Positions 58,921-64,000 of a stretch of DNA of 64,000 bases are shown in pieces. The DNA is from Pardosa pseudoannulata. Taxonomy: Eukaryota; Arthropoda; Arachnida; Araneae; Lycosidae. The notes beneath the pieces were generated by a model. That model did not search any database, was not told the DNA's origin, and saw only the letters and a program-made list of their open reading frames with translations. Positions within the stretch are counted from its first letter, which is position 1; every line of letters begins with the position of its first letter. The stretch is from assembly GCA_032207245.1 (NCBI GenBank), contig CM063506.1:16054975-16118974 (forward strand), given 5' to 3'. Both the position numbers and the translations under genes were made by a program.

Positions 58921-60039
58921 TATAACACCAAACCCCTTGTTCTAAATTCATAATTAGTAGACTTACCCCAACAAGTTCTATTATTCCGACTAAGAAATCG
59001 ATTAGCACCAGCAAGTACAATAACTTCTACTGAAAATAAATATTCCTTAGGCAGAATGAGGTGACTATTTTGAAAAGATTTATAAAGATCACAAAATAGC
59101 ATCAACATTTCCAAATATAGAAATATGCAAATATATTTAACTTTTCCTGTGTCAAGCGCATCTGATGAAAAGTCATTTTCAATATTATAAAGTGCAAAAA
59201 ATTATTTACGAAACTGACTGACAGTCAATCAAATTAAATTGACAGTTTTACACATTGAATAAAATGCTTTGTTTTAAATTAGTTATGATGAAATACTAGA
59301 AATCGTTTTTAGAGTTTCTATTCAAATTTCAGTATTTACACTTGTTAAAAATTTAATGAAATAAACTTCCTTTCTTTTAAAATTTATAAATTGCCAAAAT
59401 TTTTCTAGAAAAACTAAAATTTAATGTTGTATATTAAATACTTTTTATTAATAAACAAATTAAGATTTATTTTAGTTTATCACATTCTTTAGTTTTTTAG
59501 TTATTGTTTATATATTTTTGTGTGCTCTATTTCTTGGTTGAGAAGGAGGTAGCCCGGTAAAAAGAACATACCTAGGTCCATAAATTGGTACAACCCAGCT
59601 TTACTATGTAACCGAGAGTTAAGAAAGAATGAAATAGTCTAGCTGTTGAAGAGTCTCCTGGGGTACCTTGGCCGAAGGCCTTATTCTCTGTTGCAAGTGA
59701 AAGAATTAATTATCAGGTGTCCAGTCTTTTAAGTTAATACACAATAAATATAAAAATACAGGTATTTATGATGAAAAAAAATAGTGCTAGGCAATTAACA
59801 AGTTAAGTAATTAAGATGGATAAAAATTAAATGGTAAGAAAAGAAAGTTTAAGGATAGCAAAGCATTTTATTTTATTAAGAAAATACTGTACGACACAGT
59901 AAAAATAAAGTGAATGATGAATTAAGATAAAATTAAATTTAAGTTAAGTTAGGAAAAAATAAAAATGAATACAAATGATAAGTAAGTTAAAATTTAAAAG
60001 TTAAGTTCAGCTTAAAATTTGTGACGAGAAAAGCTCAGA
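58921..60039. other. No gene seen
   Basis: AT-rich. The inverted string CTTGGCCGAAGGCC lies near 59668. Minus ORFs of 65-69 codons (58811-59114) overlap the MITE end and are not genes. Confidence 0.5.
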
Positions 60040-60580
60040 GCAGGATGAAACAGTTTGATATTTTATCGATATTTAACTGACGAACAAACGGCGCAAACGT
60101 CGCCAAATATGGTAACCCCGCGGAGCTCAATCTGACAACAGATGATTGTCCCACACCAGCAATGACTCACGTGTCAAGAAAGAAAAAAAAAGGCACCCAG
60201 TACTGTGTGCTTCTCCCTGATGTCATGCTGAGCCAGGAAACGCTCCGGTGGAGCCGTTCCTAAACTTCCTGCCGTGGAACACAAATTTAATTCGATAATG
60301 AAGTTTTACAGCAAGGAGTCGAGAGAGAAAAATACACTCTCAGACTTAATCACCTCCTATAAGCGCTGCGTCGATAACGACCTAAATCAAAAAATTTGAT
60401 GAGACACGTTTAGGCGTAAATAAATCTTAATTGCTCAATAATTGCGAAATAAATTGCCGGGAAGTTAAATATAACAGCATCATTGCAAATTTGTCTATCA
60501 AATACGCTCACAGGGTTAACTTAATTGCTCGTAAAACTGCAGACGCTATATTTATTTTACTAATTGTATCCTCGTGCCTC
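60040..60580. other. GC-richer non-coding block, possible conserved element
   Basis: Compared with its flanks this block has more CpG and balanced composition, no ORF, no TIR and no SINE motif. It contains homeodomain-like TTAATTGCTC (about 60428 and 60520), ATAAATC and an E-box CACGTG. Such blocks can be enhancers or untranslated exons. Confidence 0.25.
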
Positions 60581-60801
60581 ACTACGGGACTCTGTGTTTA
60601 TTAAAGTATTTGAAAGAATCCCCTTTTATATATTTATAAAATATCGCCGACGTTCTATAACTACATATTCACATACCAGTTAATAACATGTGCATATTCT
60701 TTAATCAAAAACTACCAAAAACGTTTATATATTTACAGAGGGAGTTCGCATAGTTTTGTAGTGAGTTTATTTTTTTTCCATGGATTTAAACTTAAATCTT
60801 A

Positions 60802-61099
60802 AGGCCCCTCCACACTATGGTCCACTTCAAGCCATTACCACCGTCTGGAGGGGGTATGGCATATCGTGGTCGATGGTGGCAGACGATAAAATAGCCTTGG
60901 CGGACGATGGCTTCGGAGGCGGTTTTTCTCCAAAGATCAAAGGAAGCCAGATGCGAAATTAAAATGCGCAGTAGTCCCTATGGACGAATTCATGCGCTTC
61001 GCTCTTTAAGTGGCTTAGCGTGTGGATGCAACCCTTAAACCAACGTTCAAGGTCACCATCAGGAAGTGGTGAGTAATTGGCCATAGTATGAAGGCTACA
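60802..61099. mobile_element. Harbinger-like MITE, 298 bp
   Basis: Left AGGCCCCTCCACACTATGG and right CCATAGTATGAAGGCTACA are imperfect inverted repeats. TTA flanks both sides (60799-60801, 61100-61102), matching the 3-bp PIF/Harbinger duplication. A 60-codon ORF across it is not a gene. Confidence 0.6.
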
Positions 61100-62751
<1,652 letters not shown>

Positions 62752-62884
62752 TAATGAGTACTATATATGAGTAGTGGGTAGTGGGTACTATATATGGGCA
62801 TGGGTATTATGTATGGGTATGGGTAACGGGTACTATGTATAGGTATTTATTACTACATGGTAGGATGGGTACTATGTAGTAATA
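62752..62884. repeat. Degenerate simple repeat GGGTACTATGTAT
   Basis: About ten imperfect units built from GGGTACTATRTATG and GGGTATGG strings. Confidence 0.8.
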
Positions 62885-63134
62885 AATTAGTTCGATTGTG
62901 TTAGTAAATTATTACTTTTATTAAATTTACACTAATCAAAGCTTTTTATTCAAGTAAATTTTCCATTATACGTCTTAAGGTGGGTCTGTACTAGCCTTAT
63001 TGGATTTCTCTTGCTCACTGCTAATCTATAGGGAAAATAAAATCCCCACTCGCTGGTTTGTATTTTAAGAATTCTTTCAGAAATCTTATATCATGTGGCA
63101 AAACTACAAATTCTCTAGGATTCTATCTTTCCCT
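62885..63134. other. No gene seen
   Basis: AT-rich spacer. Confidence 0.5.
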
Positions 63135-63540
63135 TATTTAAAAACAAAACGAAGAAAAATATATTGCAATTTAAATTATTTGTGAAAAATTTTGGTTCAT
63201 TTTCTTTTAAATGGAAATAAGAACATTTAACACACATAAATTCAGAAAAAGAAAAAAAAACTCGTCTTAGGTTATTTGTTGTTCTATTACGTGGTATATT
63301 TTTTTTAAATAATTCTTAAAATGCAAGCTGTCATTCTCTCATTTAAAAATAAAATCAAGAAAAATATATTGCAATTTAAATTATTTGTGAAAAATTTTGG
63401 TTCATTCTCTTTTAAAAGGAAATAAGAATAAGAACATTAAACAGACATAAATTCAGAAAAAGGAAAAAACACATCTTAGATTATTTGTTGTTCTATCAAG
63501 AGGTATAATTTTTTAAAAATAATTCTTAAAATGCAAGCTG
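63135..63540. repeat. Two-copy tandem duplication, 205-bp period
   Basis: AAGAAAAATATATTGCAATT begins at 63152 and again at 63357. Both units end TTCTTAAAATGCAAGCTG. Differences include a 6-bp AATAAG expansion in unit 2. Confidence 0.92.
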
Positions 63541-63942
63541 GTGAAGAGAGAATTTTGTTTTCCCCTAGGTTAAAATTGAACAAAAGAAATCTATCGTTTC
63601 AGGTACAGATCCCTTGAACAGTGCATAAACGGTGCTTTACCTGTATTACCATTTCCTACATATGGCTGCAGCAGTAGAACTAACTCCTTTATAACGATAT
63701 TGTGGTGTTCTCCGCACTTGTCCTGGTGTACCACAGCCCCTGTCGAGTGGGGAAAAGGTTGCCTCTCTAAAGTTTTGAATAGGTAGAAATTTCACTATTG
63801 TATTATAGAGGAGGAAAAACCGGAATGCTTTTTTATAGTTCAGACAGAAGGCCAATGGAATAAACAAGTATGTGTGGAGGGAGAATTAAACTCCCTCTCT
63901 AAAATATGCTGAACAAAAAGTTCATCCGTTTTTAATTTTTAA
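63541..63942. other. No gene called
   Basis: A 73-codon minus ORF (63646-63867) includes CGTPGQVRRTPQYRYKG but matches no family I know. No other structure seen. Confidence 0.4.
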
Positions 63943-64000
63943 CATAAAATAATAATAGCCTAGTCCGTCTGTCCTCGAATTTATAAAGAGGTTGTTCCTG
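63943..64000 (+). mobile_element. Helitron, copy 4, 5' part, runs off the window
   Basis: ATAATAATAGCCTAGTCCG then GTCTGTCCTCGAATTTATAA matches the start of copy 3 (read on its strand). The first bases TCCCCTAT are mutated. The rest lies beyond the window. Confidence 0.75.

Overview
This window looks like a non-coding, transposon-rich stretch of an animal nuclear genome. It is strongly AT-rich, with long (TA)n microsatellites, tRNA-derived SINEs, Helitrons, piggyBac, hAT, mariner/pogo and Harbinger-like DNA elements, solo LTRs, and no bacterial gene structure. The transposon mix suggests an arthropod. The SINE families look to me most like those of chelicerates (spiders), but that is a memory-based impression, not proof. 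No complete protein-coding host gene can be supported. Three short intervals could be host exons: 11569-11790 and 33421-33723 on +, and a 5' exon ending at 39743 on -. All are tentative.

Layout. 0-10 kb: a LINE reverse-transcriptase tail (- strand) cut by a piggyBac MITE (763-1319), a hAT MITE with another TIR element nested in it (4624-5892), and a mariner-like TIR element (7630-8614). 9-17 kb: two related TIR elements, a candidate exon, a second-family SINE, and a seven-copy 117-bp minisatellite (14738-15540). 17-32 kb: a dense field of SINE-A copies, nearly all in one orientation, with two piggyBac MITEs, a deleted ZBED-type hAT element with 8-bp target duplication (27901-28661), a hAT C-terminal fragment and large (TA)n tracts. 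32-44 kb: further piggyBac MITEs, a SINE split at its own TTAA site, a candidate terminal exon, two hAT MITEs (41254-42165 and 43086-43527, the latter inside a SINE), and a diverged 250-bp duplication. 44-58 kb: a Helitron family (three copies plus an extra 3' end), three solo LTRs with 4-bp duplications of GTNN form, three other SINE families, a Tigger/pogo 5' end cut by a Helitron, and a nested cluster in which a hAT element (54871-56630) carries both a small MITE and an internally deleted piggyBac with half a transposase. 58-64 kb: another piggyBac MITE, a Harbinger-like MITE, a 163-bp pure (AT)n tract, a 205-bp duplication and the 5' end of another Helitron.

The window therefore reads as layers of insertions, many datable relative to one another by nesting. 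All recognised transposases are broken, so the elements seen here are non-autonomous and would depend on proteins encoded elsewhere. I found no novel defence, biosynthetic or regulatory system. The most unusual items are the 39-codon-period minisatellite, the palindromic compound microsatellite at 29650-30058, the GTNN-targeted solo LTR group, and the candidate exons.
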